Source of the DNA: Daldinia sp. FL1419
Lineage: Eukaryota > Ascomycota > Sordariomycetes > Xylariales > Hypoxylaceae
Length of the DNA stretch: 20,323 nucleotides
Reading direction: 5' to 3'
NCBI GenBank assembly: GCA_025201765.1
Contig: MU623664.1
Span: forward strand, 1 to 20,323
Within the stretch, counting starts at the first letter, position 1, and every line of letters starts with the position of its first letter. Below are positions 10,401-20,229 of this stretch, piece by piece. Made by a program: the position numbers and the translations under genes. The notes beneath the pieces are model-generated. The model was not told where the DNA came from and did not search any database. It saw only the letters and a program-made list of their open reading frames with translations.

Positions 10401-10904
10401 CTAATTTAAGGTATATATGTAATTTTTTAAGGTTCTTATGAAAAATACCTATATAAAATAAAAAATCTTTTTATTAAAATATTTAATAATTAAATAATAA
10501 AAATAAATATTTTTGATTTGTAAATGTTTAAAAGTAATAATAATTAATATAAAGCCCTATATCTAATTTTCATATAATATAATAAAAGAATAAGAATATT
10601 ATACATAATTAGGAATTTTAGGTTCTTATTAAAACATTATTTAATTATTATTTTTACTAAGTAATAATAAAATAATAAAAAGTTTTATTCATTTTGTATA
10701 AATTATAAGTGTTAATTATAAGTATTTTAAAACCTATTAACATTTTTCTTGATTTTTCTGTTATAATATTAAAATATTATTGGATTTAAAGGGTAAAATT
10801 ATATATTTTACCTTTTAAATTCATATAGCATTTAATAATAATATAATCAATAATGTTTCAATTAATCCCAAATTTTGTTAATAGTTTAAAAGTAATTTTT
10901 TTTA
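10401..10904. other. Gene-free AT-rich spacer
   Basis: I see no gene. AGGTTCTTAT occurs at 10430-10439 and again at 10620-10629, too short to interpret. Confidence 0.5.
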
Positions 10905-10960
10905 ACCTTGAGCACATTTGTTAGCCTCAAGCACATTTGCTAGCTTCAAACATATTTATA
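10905..10960. repeat. 19-bp tandem repeat, about 2.5 copies
   Basis: Successive units TTGAGCACATTTGTTAGCC, TCAAGCACATTTGCTAGCT and TCAAACATATTTATATT differ almost only by C/T and G/A changes. It lies at the start of a less-mutated stretch. Confidence 0.65.
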
Positions 10961-11039
10961 TTGTTATTCAAGAACTTGATTCTTTATTTAATTTTTTACT
11001 TAATTTTTAATATTATTTAAGTTAATAAATAGGCATATT

Positions 11040-11820
11040 GTAATACATATAACCGCAAGCTTAAGATATTGCCTTTTAAACCTAAAATTAATATTATATT
11101 TAAATTGAATTTAAATACATAATTCATGTTGGAATAACTAAGCTAAGGATAAATGCAAGTAATTCAATTAAAGATTAGGGTTTAGGGCTCTTGGAATACG
11201 TTAGCAAATAGTTTAAAAGTATTAATTATACCTTATAAATTAAAGAAACGATAAATTAACTTATTAATAAACATATTTTAATACTTTTAATACTTTTAAT
11301 ATTTTTAATATAATTTACTACATATAAACAATCACATTCGTACCTCAGATTAAGAGATGGTTTTTGGTAGGAAGGGTATGTCAAGGATCTAATTGGTTAA
11401 AAAGTACTATGGCTCAAAAGATACAAAAAACCGTCCTCCTAGTCTAAGCCCGCTGAGATAAATTTTTAAGGGAATTTATTAATATAATTTCCTATTCAAT
11501 AATATAATATTTAGGTTTAAGAGTGTAAAAGGTTTCATATTACAAAAAGCCACAAACGCGCATATAAGGTATATAAAAAATCCTAAATCATTTTAATTCA
11601 TTATATTAATTCAAAATTTACTTAAAAATATTAATAATTAATATTATTTAAAAATTAATTAAATTCGTGGTTTTTCGAGATACTTTGCATATATTTCTGA
11701 CCAGAGGTGGTTGTACGGCAGCGGAAAACGTTTAAAAATGCGGGTCTTTTTTCTTAAATTCTTTATAAGTTTATTGATCAGTTGGGATTGTGGCACAACT
11801 AATGAAATAAAAAAGATATA
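11040..11820. other. Patchwork of less-mutated islands, unidentified
   Basis: Islands of near-normal composition lie at about 11050-11220, 11330-11460, 11540-11575 and 11665-11810, separated by AT-rich DNA. In 11330-11460, GATGGTTTTTGGTA and the complement of TACAAAAAACCGTC form an imperfect inverted repeat. At 11667-11820 a plus-strand frame is open for about 50 codons (CGT GGT TTT to TAG) with an internal ATG at about 11738, but I recognise no protein. TTAGGGTTTAGGG at 11175-11187 is telomere-like. These may be ends of single-copy insertions that escaped mutation. Confidence 0.35.
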
Positions 11821-12363
11821 GATATATTAAGGTATATTTTTTTTGATATTAATTATTAAGATCTTTTATACTAATATATTAAACTATTTTAATTAAATAA
11901 TTTTTAATTTATCCAAATTCTATATTAATAATTTATTTATTAATATAAAATTAATAAATATTTTGATATAATTAATATTTAATTTTTTAAAATAAATATT
12001 TTTTTATATTAATATTATTTATAATATTTTTAATATATTAATAAAATTATTTATTATAAATTTCTTAAAATACTTTTTATATTTAATTAGTTTTTTATTA
12101 TATATATATATAAATGATTTAAATTTATAATTTTTAAATTTATTAAAATAATTAATATTTAAATTATTTTTTATTTAATAATTATTAATTAAATATTAAA
12201 GATTATTTATTTTATAATATTTATATTAAATTTTAAATAAATAAATATTTTAATAATTTATAAAATCTATATTTATTTTTTATTTAAATAGGATTAAAAA
12301 TATTAATTATAATATAAATTTATACCTATATTGTAAAAAATAAAAATAAAAATAAAGATAATA
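11821..12363. other. Gene-free AT-rich spacer
   Basis: Nearly pure A/T with no gene or repeat of note. It ends in an AATAAAGATAATAATAAA-like run next to the transposon at 12372; a similar run (TAATAATAAAGATAA) is present at 13395-13430 on the other side. Confidence 0.5.
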
Positions 12364-12415
12364 ATAAAAAAGAACAATACTAGTTGGGCAGTAGGGGGCG
12401 TGATATTTAGGCAGT

Positions 12416-12496
12416 AGCTACAAAAGAAATCAGGTTCCCAAGGGGTACGTATTTTTCAGTACATATTTCCTGGTATTCTTTTGTATCTCCTTGGGA
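12416..12496. repeat. Crossed inverted repeats inside the 791-bp element
   Basis: TACAAAAGAA..CAGG (12416-12434) pairs with CCTGGTATTCTTTTGTA (12469-12485), and TCCCAAGG (12436-12443) pairs with CCTTGGGA (12489-12496). The two stems interleave in pseudoknot fashion and so cannot form together as one simple hairpin. They may be subterminal transposase-binding repeats or a small nested fold-back. Confidence 0.4.
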
Positions 12497-12549
12497 TTTT
12501 ATTTTTTTGAAGAAGATATTTAATTTATTGTAGAATTTGTATATCTTTA

Positions 12550-12814
12550 CACCTCCGCCAGGATGGTAAACCATAGCGGCTTCCACCGCCTTATTCAGAA
12601 TCTTGCATATAATTTATATATTATTTTTATGAAGAAAATACATAATGGCTTATATAATTATAATATTATAGCTTGTATAAGGGAAAATATTATTGAACTT
12701 TTGAGATTAATAAGTATATATTAGGGGATTTCTTATATAAAATGCCCTGGCAACTATTTCACAGCATATTGGAGCCAGTGGAAGCTGTTATGGTTTACCA
12801 TCCTGGCAGAAGTG
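12550..12814. mobile_element. Nested 265-bp MITE with 41-bp TIRs and TA target site
   Basis: 12550-12590 (starting CACCTCCGCCAGGATGG) is the inverted complement of 12774-12814 with about six differences, five of them transitions. TA lies directly outside both ends (12548-12549, 12815-12816), as expected of the Tc1/mariner superfamily. Each terminal repeat contains the small palindrome ATGGTAAACCAT. The interior (about 180 bp) is AT-rich with no transposase. It sits wholly inside the 791-bp element, so it inserted later. Confidence 0.75.
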
Positions 12815-12816
12815 TA

Positions 12817-12931
12817 TATATATTGTACAATTAGCTATTTTCATGAATCCTACAACCTAATTAGCTCATTATTTGATGAGTTTACTAAGAATAATAAAAG
12901 CAACGTTATTACAGCTTATTGTTGCAATTAG
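12817..12931 (+). pseudogene. Possible transposase scrap
   Basis: Within the outer element but outside the MITE, the plus strand reads open for about 40 codons, ending at TAG 12929-12931, with text such as HESYNLISSLFDEFTKNN. The composition is protein-like and less AT-rich than its surroundings. I do not recognise a hAT motif, so this may be chance. Confidence 0.15.
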
Positions 12932-13170
12932 AAAGAGGTTGATTTAATGTAAATAAAGTATCAAATTAAAAAGATTAAAATTCAATATGGGTAATAAGGA
13001 TTCTGCCAGACAATATATTAAAATTGGAAAAAAAAGGTTCATTTTTAATATAAAAGATTATTATTAAAATTATATATAAAGGTACATATTTATGGTACAT
13101 CTCATAAATAATATGGTTATTGCCCAAATATCACGCCCCTTACTGCCCAACTAATGTTGCTCATAAAAAA

Positions 13171-15949
13171 AAGGATATAAGAAAATATATATTTTAAAGG
13201 TTGAATAATATTAAATAATAATTATTTATTATAAAAGTAATTAAAAATATAATATTAATATTATTTATATTATTATGATAAAGATTTTTAATTTATTATA
13301 ATAATAATTTTTTCAACCTTATTAATTTATATTATTAATTATTTAATAATATTAATTAATATTAATAAATATATATATAAAATAAAAATAAAATAATAAT
13401 AAAGATAAATAATAATAAAGATAAGATTGATGTATTAAAATTATTTAAAAAAGAAATTATTTAAGAAAAAGATAGGTGGGAAATCTATTTTTATATAATG
13501 TTAAATATATAAGTACTTCTTGGTTGTAGTATGCCATATTAAGGCACATAAGTCATACAACCATCATTATTTAATTAATTATAATAGAATAATATTATAA
13601 TAATAAGGATAATAAAGATTATTTTTTTTAGGAATTAATATTAATAATTTTTTCATAAATTTATTAATTAATTTTAATATTATTTAAGATTTTAAATTCT
13701 ATTATATTAAATATTTTAATATTTTAATTAATTAGAAATTATTTAGATTATTTTAAAAGAATTTATAAAATAATAGAAATTGAAAAAAGGATCAATATAT
13801 GTCATGGGTTTTTAATATTTCTTTAATTTATTAACATCATTAATTTGTTAAAATTGTATTGCAGGAATATAATTAAATAATAACAATAATAACAATAATA
13901 ATAGATTAATTATTTAAATTATTGCTATTATTACTATTACTATCCAAAATATTAATTATTAATGATAATATTAATATATAATTATTATTTAAAGGATTTA
14001 TATTAATGGATTTAAATTAAGAAAATATTTTTTAAAATTTATTAATTAATAATTAATTAAATGTAATAAAGTCTTTTAAGTTGGAAAAGTTGAAGAATAA
14101 GCCTTAGAGGGAAAGGGAGAGAAGAAGGAAGAAACCCATAATATTAAATTACAGTATTAAGAAATACTATTTATAATTAATATAATTAAATTAGTATTAA
14201 ATATTGCTTAATATTTATATATAAATTTAAAATATACATATCACACAAAAATCGCAACTACAGCTAAATAAGCACTTACTATTTTAAAAAAACAACAATA
14301 ATTATAAAATTGGAATATAAAATACTATCAATTCTCTCTTTTTCTTTTAATACTCTTTTTCTCCCCCACAATACAATTTTCTCTTCCATAAAACTTATAT
14401 TCCACCTAATCAATTTAATATAATATATATAACATATATTTAATATTAATACCACCATTAATTACCAATTATTATTAATAAATTAATAAAATTAATAAAT
14501 ATAATAAATTTATCAATTTTAAAAACTTATTATAAAATAATTAGATTATTATAAACCGTTATAAAGATTATTTAGTCAATTAAATATAATAACTAATTAA
14601 ATATAAAAACCTATTTCCTTAATTAAATATAATTATTGAAGAAATTAGAAGCCTTATATTTACATTTAATTATTTAATTAAAAATATCATAATATCTTTA
14701 AAAATTAATATAAATTATTAATATTAATTTAAATCCTAAAATTATATATTAAAAAATAATAATTAAATAATTTATATATTATAACTTTTTAAGAATTAAC
14801 TATATGTAATACATCTGAATAAAGAATCATCTATAAGAAAGAATTAATATAAATATTAGGTGACAATTTCAAAAGAAATTTTAACTTAATTACTATTAAG
14901 GTTATACAGTAAAATACCTAAATTTTATTTTTATTAATATATATAAACTTATTTAATCTATTATATATACAATTAATAAAAATACATAATTATAATTATT
15001 TCTTTATTATAATTGATATATTTAAGAAATATTATTTATAAATAATAAATTTAATTTATACCCAATTAAATTAATAAATTGATTATATTAAAAATTAAAT
15101 AATTATAATATTTTAAAAATTAGAAAAAACCAATTTTTAAAAAATTATACATAATATTAATAATTACTTAAAAAGATAATTAATTTTATAATTATTAATA
15201 TATTTATATATTATATATAATTAAATATAAATTATAAAAATTATTATCTATTATTAAAAATAATAATAATTATTATAAAAAACTTAATAATTATATGAAA
15301 TTACTAAATAAATTAATAGGAATATAAGTGATTAATAACCTTGTATTAATACCAGTATTAATACCAATAGTTATTAAGACCTCTAAGATAATATCCCCCC
15401 AAAAAATGCCTAAGGTTAATAAAGTTATTAATTTATTTAAATGTAAGCCAATTAGGATGTATATTATAAAATAAGGCTAATAATATGTATTAGAGCTTAT
15501 TTTAAATAAGAGTAATATTTTTGGAAATTTATAATTAAATAGTTATATAATTTATGGATTGTAATATGTTATTTATTTTAAAAGAAAGGGTCTTAATTTA
15601 TATATATAGTTTAGAAAAATGCCAGTAGAGTCAGTAGTTAGATCATAACCAAATATATTATTAAAATGGTTAGGATGGGAAACTTTTAAATAAGTTTTTT
15701 AAATATATAGAATTTAATAATAATAACCAATTAATTTATCAAGTACATAATTGAGATCAGAAAGTGTTAAATAAAGATAAAAAATATTTGAAAATTAAAG
15801 AGCAATATAATGATTAAGAGATTTAAGGAGTTATGATTTTTTTTCTTTTCTTATTTTGGATTTATATGGAATTTGATTAGATTTTTTATAATATTTCCGA
15901 TTTAATTTTATTAATTTTTATAAAACCAAAAATTCTAAAATCTCCACAG
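13171..15949. other. Gene-free AT-rich block with purine and pyrimidine tracts
   Basis: No gene is visible. TGGTTGTA (13521-13528) and TACAACCA (13556-13563) form a short inverted repeat around TATGCC..GGCACATA, possibly a tiny fold-back. A 29-base uninterrupted purine run lies at 14106-14134, and pyrimidine runs at 14332-14348 and 14351-14367. ATTAATACCAGT is duplicated at 15345-15370. From about 14230 to 14420 the plus strand retains C and lacks G; from about 15410 onward the reverse holds. Confidence 0.5.
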
Positions 15950-16095
15950 GCTTTTTAGATATAAATAGGCTTTTAAAAATTGTTTTTCTTATTTGATTAA
16001 CTTATATTCTCAAGTATAAAATTATTAGTTTTTTTATAAAGCTTTATATAATAAAAATGTAAGGCATATCCTACAAGAACTATTAAAGTTCTAAT
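15950..16095 (-). repeat. Dispersed satellite-1 family unit, copy A (short form)
   Basis: Read on the minus strand, the order of motifs is that of one satellite-1 unit at about the same length: AGAACTTGTAGGATATGCC, TTTTTATTATATAAAGC, AATAATTTTATAC, AATAAGAAAAACAATTTTTA, CCTATTTATATC. It is less mutated than the array. It shares 26 identical bases with copy B (15956-15981 and 17385-17410). A perfect hairpin, AGAACT-ATTAA-AGTTCT, lies at 16076-16092. Confidence 0.7.
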
Positions 16096-16269
16096 TTAAT
16101 GGCAATAATTTTATAATTAATTAAAATTAGTTAATTAAAAAAGGATAAACCTAATTATAAATTTGTAATATTTTATTAAAATCTTAATAATTATTTATAT
16201 TAAATAAAAACTTTATAATAAATTGAAGGCTATATAAATTTAAAAATATAAGGTAATTATATTGTAAAA

Positions 16270-16472
16270 AATATAATTAAATGATTAAATGAATAAATTA
16301 TTATATATAATTATTTATTAATAATAATATATTATAAGAAAATATATTTAAAAAAGCAATTGAAATTATATATTATTATATGAAACTTTTATAAAGGTAA
16401 TTTTGAAAGATTATAATGAATTTAAATTAATTAGATAAGAAAAGTAACTTTTAAGGGCCTATTTATATCAAA
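16270..16472 (+). repeat. Dispersed satellite-1 family unit, copy D (long form, head missing)
   Basis: It matches the reverse complement of copy B across the middle and right end: AATAAATTATTATATATAA, ATTATTATATGAAACTTTTA, GATTATAATGAATTTAAATT, AGATAAGAAAAGTAAC and AAGGGCCTATTTATATC. The conserved GCTCCTGCAGG head is absent or unrecognisable. Confidence 0.6.
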
Positions 16473-16778
16473 AAGAGTTATGGAGACGTAAAAAGGTTAA
16501 TTTTCAAGAAATTAATAGGGTTTTTATAAAGTAATATTTATTATTTAATTATATTATTTTAATTTAATATATTAAATTAATTTAGTATAAATATGTAATA
16601 GGAATTATTTTAAAGGATTTTATTAACCATCCCTTTTAAAGTTTATATATACAAAGGTCCGGGCCAAAAGTCTTGCACATGCCCAACCCCCTGTGACAGT
16701 ATGAATAAGGTGAAATATACTGTGTATTCTTTTTTAATTATAAAATATAAAATATAATTATAATAATAATAATTTTGT

Positions 16779-16825
16779 AAATTATTATTTAAATAAATAA
16801 ATTATTATTTAAATAAATAAATTAT
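16779..16825. repeat. 20-bp tandem repeat, 2.3 copies
   Basis: AAATTATTATTTAAATAAAT at 16779-16798 is repeated exactly at 16799-16818, followed by AAATTAT. It is in the interior of the TIR element. Confidence 0.8.
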
Positions 16826-16868
16826 ATTATTATTATTAATATTAATATTGAACTTTATATATATTATT

Positions 16869-17000
16869 ACGTAGCTTGGTCGGATAGGCGGCGGGTAGGT
16901 TTTCTCCGGAACACGGTTCCTACCCAGAACAAATACTAAAAGATGGATCGGATACCTGTAATATATTTTAGGTAAATTTAGGTAGTAATAAATAAATAAT
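16869..17000 (+). mobile_element. Non-LTR retroelement copy 3 (about 130 bp, strongly 5'-truncated)
   Basis: Plus-strand copy matching the 3' half of copies 1 and 2 from ACGTAGCTTGG to the tail GGTAGTAATAAATAAATAAT. CpG-rich text such as TCGGATAGGCGGCGGGTAGG is intact, so its 5' part is less mutated than the matching parts of copies 1 and 2, while the 3' part near the tail has lost G and C (GTAAATTTAGGTAG versus GTAAATCGGGGTAG). I could not identify a clean target-site duplication in the AT-rich flanks. The three copies have lengths of 370, 266 and about 130 bp with the same 3' end, the 5'-truncation series expected of target-primed retrotransposition. Confidence 0.75.
16872..16925 (+). promoter_or_regulatory. 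tRNA-like A and B boxes in copy 3
   Basis: TAGCTTGGTCGG (16872-16883) matches a canonical tRNA A box at 10 of 12 positions, and GGTTCCTACCC (16915-16925) matches the B box at about 8 of 11, with starts 43 nt apart. In this truncated copy the A box lies almost at the 5' end, as in an ordinary tRNA-derived SINE. The T stem does not pair properly, so this is not a tRNA gene. Confidence 0.45.
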
Positions 17001-17384
17001 TATATTTAATATATATATTTTTACTAAAAAATTATTTATTTTAATTATATTAAAATAATTAAATAAAAACTTTATTTTATATATGAAAACTGTTTTATTT
17101 ATAATTATTTTAAATTAAATTATATTTTATATTAAAAATTATATTTATTTTTATTTATTTTTTAATATAAACTTAATATAATAATAAATAAAATAAAATT
17201 GAAAATAAATAATTTAAAATAAAAACCCAATTAATTTTATTTATTTTCTATATTAAGTTATTTAAATTTGAATTTTAAAGGTATGAAATTTGAGGTATTT
17301 GATTTTTTTTAATGAGGGGTTGTACGCACTGTGATTCTTTATGGGGCATGTATAAGACATTTGGCCCGGACCTTTGTATTCTTT

Positions 17385-17690
17385 TAGATATAAATAGGCT
17401 TTTAAAAATTTTTTCTTATCTGATTAATTTAAGTTTATTATAATCCTTTAAGAATTATTTTTATAAAATTTTTATATAATAATATATATTTTTTGATTTA
17501 TGATTTTATTATATATATTATTATTGTTAAATAATTATATATAATAGTTATTTTATTTGATTATTTTATTATATTCTTTAGGATATAATTATTTTATATT
17601 TTTGAGTTTATATAACTAGTGTTTGGTTTGTTATATGTTAGTTGAAGTGTAGGGTATATCCTGGAGGAGTTATTAGAGTTCCTACTTAAT
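17385..17690 (-). repeat. Dispersed satellite-1 family unit, copy B (long form)
   Basis: Long variant of about 300 bp on the minus strand. Its two ends match the satellite-1 unit (AGATATAAATAGGCTTTT at the left; GAAGTGTAGGGTATATCC and GGAGTTATTAGAGTTCC at the right), but about 150 bp of extra AT-rich sequence separates them. That extra middle is shared with copies C and D. The plus strand is rich in G and poor in C at 17620-17690. Confidence 0.7.
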
Positions 17691-18453
17691 ATATTTAAAT
17701 AAAAGTTATAAAGATTTTAATATAAATTTTTTTAGAAATTAATAAGATTATATAAAATATATTTAATTATATAAATATTAAATTAAAGTAAAATAATTAT
17801 GTAATTGAAGTTATCCTATAAGAACCTATTAATTTTATAATATAATAGTTTTTAAGGTTTTTATAAGTTTTTAATATATTATTTTAATTTAATATAATTT
17901 AATATTAAATTTATTGTAAAAATAAATAAAATAATAATATATTAATTATTTATAAAAGACCTTATATAAGTTTTTAAAAGTAATAATATTATAATGGATT
18001 AAGCATTTATAAAAGACCTTATCTGAAAACTTAAGGATTGTATTAGCCCTTGGGGTGACCTCCAGTACAAGTATAAATAAAGTTTTTTTAATAAAAATTA
18101 AACTATTTTTAGAATAATAAAAGGCTTTTTTAAGGATTTCTTAATTATTAAAACTTTTGTTATAAATATAATAATAGAAGATATAACTAATAAGGATATT
18201 TTTTATTTTAATATCTATAATAATAATATAAAGGATTTTTATAATTAATAATTTATTTAATTATTTAATCTTCCTTTTAATAATATATAAAATTATTATT
18301 TTTTAATTTATAATAGTAATAAATGTTATATAAATAATTATTATAATTTAAATTATTGAATTAAATAAATTTAAATATATTAAATTTATATGATATTAAT
18401 ATTTGTATTAAGGATATATATATTATTATAAAATTCTTAATTATAACTTTATT
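17691..18453. other. Gene-free spacer with small repeats
   Basis: ATTTATAAAAGACCTTAT is present at 17948-17965 and exactly again at 18005-18022. AATTGAAGTTATCCTATAAG (17802 onward, minus orientation) looks like a fifth, degraded head of the satellite-1 family. A less-mutated patch, GCCCTTGGGGTGACCTCCAG, lies at 18046-18065; I do not recognise it. Confidence 0.45.
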
Positions 18454-18735
18454 GAATCGGAGCTCTAATAGCTCCTGCAGGATATGCCTTACACTTCAAT
18501 TAACTAACCCATAACAATCAAAGGTTGTATGAGCTCGAGGATGCAAAGTGACTATATTTTAAAAGAAATATTGAAATAATTAGATAAATAAATTATTATA
18601 TGTAATTACTTTATAATAAGAATGCATATAATAAAATTATAAGTCTAAAAAATATATATATTATTTGTATAAAATTATATAGAATTTAAATTAATTAAGT
18701 AGGAAAGTAATTTTTAAAGGTTTATATATATTTCA
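18454..18735 (+). repeat. Dispersed satellite-1 family unit, copy C (least mutated head)
   Basis: Plus-strand long form, about 280 bp, inverted relative to copy B. The head, 18459-18520, is nearly unmutated: GGAGCT-CTAAT-AGCTCC forms a perfect 6-bp hairpin (18459-18475), followed by TGCAGGATATGCCTTACAC. GAGCTCGAGGATGC at 18532-18545 is also intact. The right end (TTTAAATTAATTAAGTAGG, AAGGTTTATATA) matches copies D and B and the array units. It supplies the best ancestral reading of the family in this window. Confidence 0.7.
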
Positions 18736-18789
18736 ATAAATATATATAAATTTTATAGGGGTTTATTAAGGTCCTTTAAAATAATTTTT

Positions 18790-18880
18790 ATTATATATTC
18801 CTATTATATATCTATATTACATATTCTTATTATATATCCCTATTGCATATTATAATTACATACTGATATTATACTGGTTC
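18790..18880. repeat. 13-bp minisatellite, seven units
   Basis: Contiguous 13-bp units begin at 18790, 18803, 18816, 18829, 18842, 18855 and 18868, from ATTATATATTCCT to ATTATACTGGTTC. Many of the unit differences are C/T or G/A changes. Confidence 0.75.
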
Positions 18881-20229
18881 AAAACTTTCCAGAATTGATG
18901 AAATGACTTATCCAGTAAATCAATCTCGATCAAACAAATTAAAGAAATTATAAAGAAATTATAATTAATTAATTTAATTAAAATCTATATAAATTTAAAT
19001 AAATTTTAAATAAATCAAAAACATATGTAAAGATGTGGGAATATTGGTCATGTAACCATGGTGGTACAAACCTACTTTAATCTTATATTTAACTCCATAT
19101 ATTTTAATTTCCAACCAAAATACATTCTTTTTTAAAATAACCATTTTTAATTAAATTTATAAATACCTTTATTTTTACTATTACATATAATAGTACCTTA
19201 TCTATCCAACATTAATTAATAATTGATAATAGGTTGATCACAAACCAATTAAGTACCTGAAAAGGAAGAAACAACTTCAACACTAAATTTTAACAAAAAA
19301 AGGTAAACAATCTCAAAATTTCATATTTTAATATATAATTTTAAAAATAATTTATATTAATTTAAAATTTCTGGAAAATGGAAATAATTTTAACGCTAAA
19401 TTTACAATCCGAGGTACATATTCATCACGTATAGATAGGTAATATCAAGGTTTCTTTCATTAGTAAAATAATTTTAAAAAAATTTATATTAATTAAATTA
19501 TTATATATTTATTATATATTTATATTTATAACACGCGTTTATATTTATTATAAAATTATAATATGTTAAAAGAAGGTAATAACACCAAAAATTGCATTAT
19601 ATTTCTACCTTATTAGCAAACTTTAAACTCCGCCTAATCTTTTTTTCCAATCTTATCTAAAAAGTTTTACGTATTATAATTATAACTATTATTGTCTAAA
19701 AATTTAATACTTGAGGAAAAAATAGTTCAGCACTTTATAAAATAATTTTTACAAAACAAAACCAATATAATTTCTTTTTTTATAATAATATATTTACTAT
19801 TTCTTTTACCATTTGTTTTACTATTTTTTATTATAATAATTAATATTTTCATTATTTTAATTGTAATATTATATTCTACCTATTTTTTTTAAATTTATTA
19901 TAATTAGTATTTAATATAATTAAATTAATAAAAGAATTTTAACTAAAATATATTAATAATAAATAATTCGGTATTGATTTTAATGTAAATAATATAATAA
20001 TTACTTCAACAACTTAAATTAATATATATGTGATTAAAAATATGATAAATTATAATAAAGATATAATTAATAAAAATTTATGGTATATTTTTAAAAATAA
20101 TTTTTATAATTGGACTTTAACCTATTTTATTAAGATTTAATATTTATTATATATTAAAGTTAAAGAATATTTTAAATTTTATAACATTTTTGTTAAAACA
20201 ATATAAAATAACTTAAATATATTTATAAC
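18881..20229. other. Gene-free block, C-biased on the plus strand
   Basis: No open frame or recognised element. From about 19050 to 19760 C clearly exceeds G on the plus strand. Less-mutated scraps lie at 18870-18935, 19035-19075 (imperfect palindrome GTAACCATGGTGGTAC) and 19390-19450. Confidence 0.5.

Larger units (their letters stand above)
12372..13162. mobile_element. Inverted-repeat DNA element, 791 bp, hAT-like TSD
   Basis: The left terminal repeat, 12372-12413, and the reverse complement of 13121-13162 match over 42 bp with five differences, all transitions; the shared core is AGTTGGGCAGTA followed by GGGGCGTGATATTT. The 8-bp sequence ATAAAAAA flanks both ends (12364-12371, 13163-13170). 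An 8-bp duplication suggests the hAT superfamily, but the flank is A-rich, so this is not decisive. TA duplications one step inward are ruled out because the terminal similarity continues outside them. The interior is too short for a transposase and contains a nested MITE, so this is a non-autonomous or internally deleted copy. Confidence 0.65.
16652..17376. mobile_element. TIR element, 725 bp, TA target site, hosting a retroelement
   Basis: 16652-16685 (CAAAGGTCCGGGCCAAAAGT onward) is the inverted complement of 17343-17376 with about four differences, mostly transitions. TA flanks both ends (16650-16651, 17377-17378), pointing to Tc1/mariner. ACAGT-type sequence recurs further in on both sides (CCTGTGACAGT left, CACTGTGATTC right), so subterminal similarity extends beyond the TIR. 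There is no transposase. The third non-LTR copy (16869-17000) lies inside; removing it leaves about 590 bp. The element separates copies D and B of the satellite family. Confidence 0.75.

Noticed and set aside
11100..11200. LTR start at TGTTGGAATA
   Set aside because: No second copy, no primer-binding site and no matching terminal CA end was found in the window.
12380..13153. TA target site for the outer TIR element (TA|GTTGGGCAG)
   Set aside because: Inverted similarity continues nine bases beyond the TA at both ends with transition-only mismatches, so the true ends are further out.
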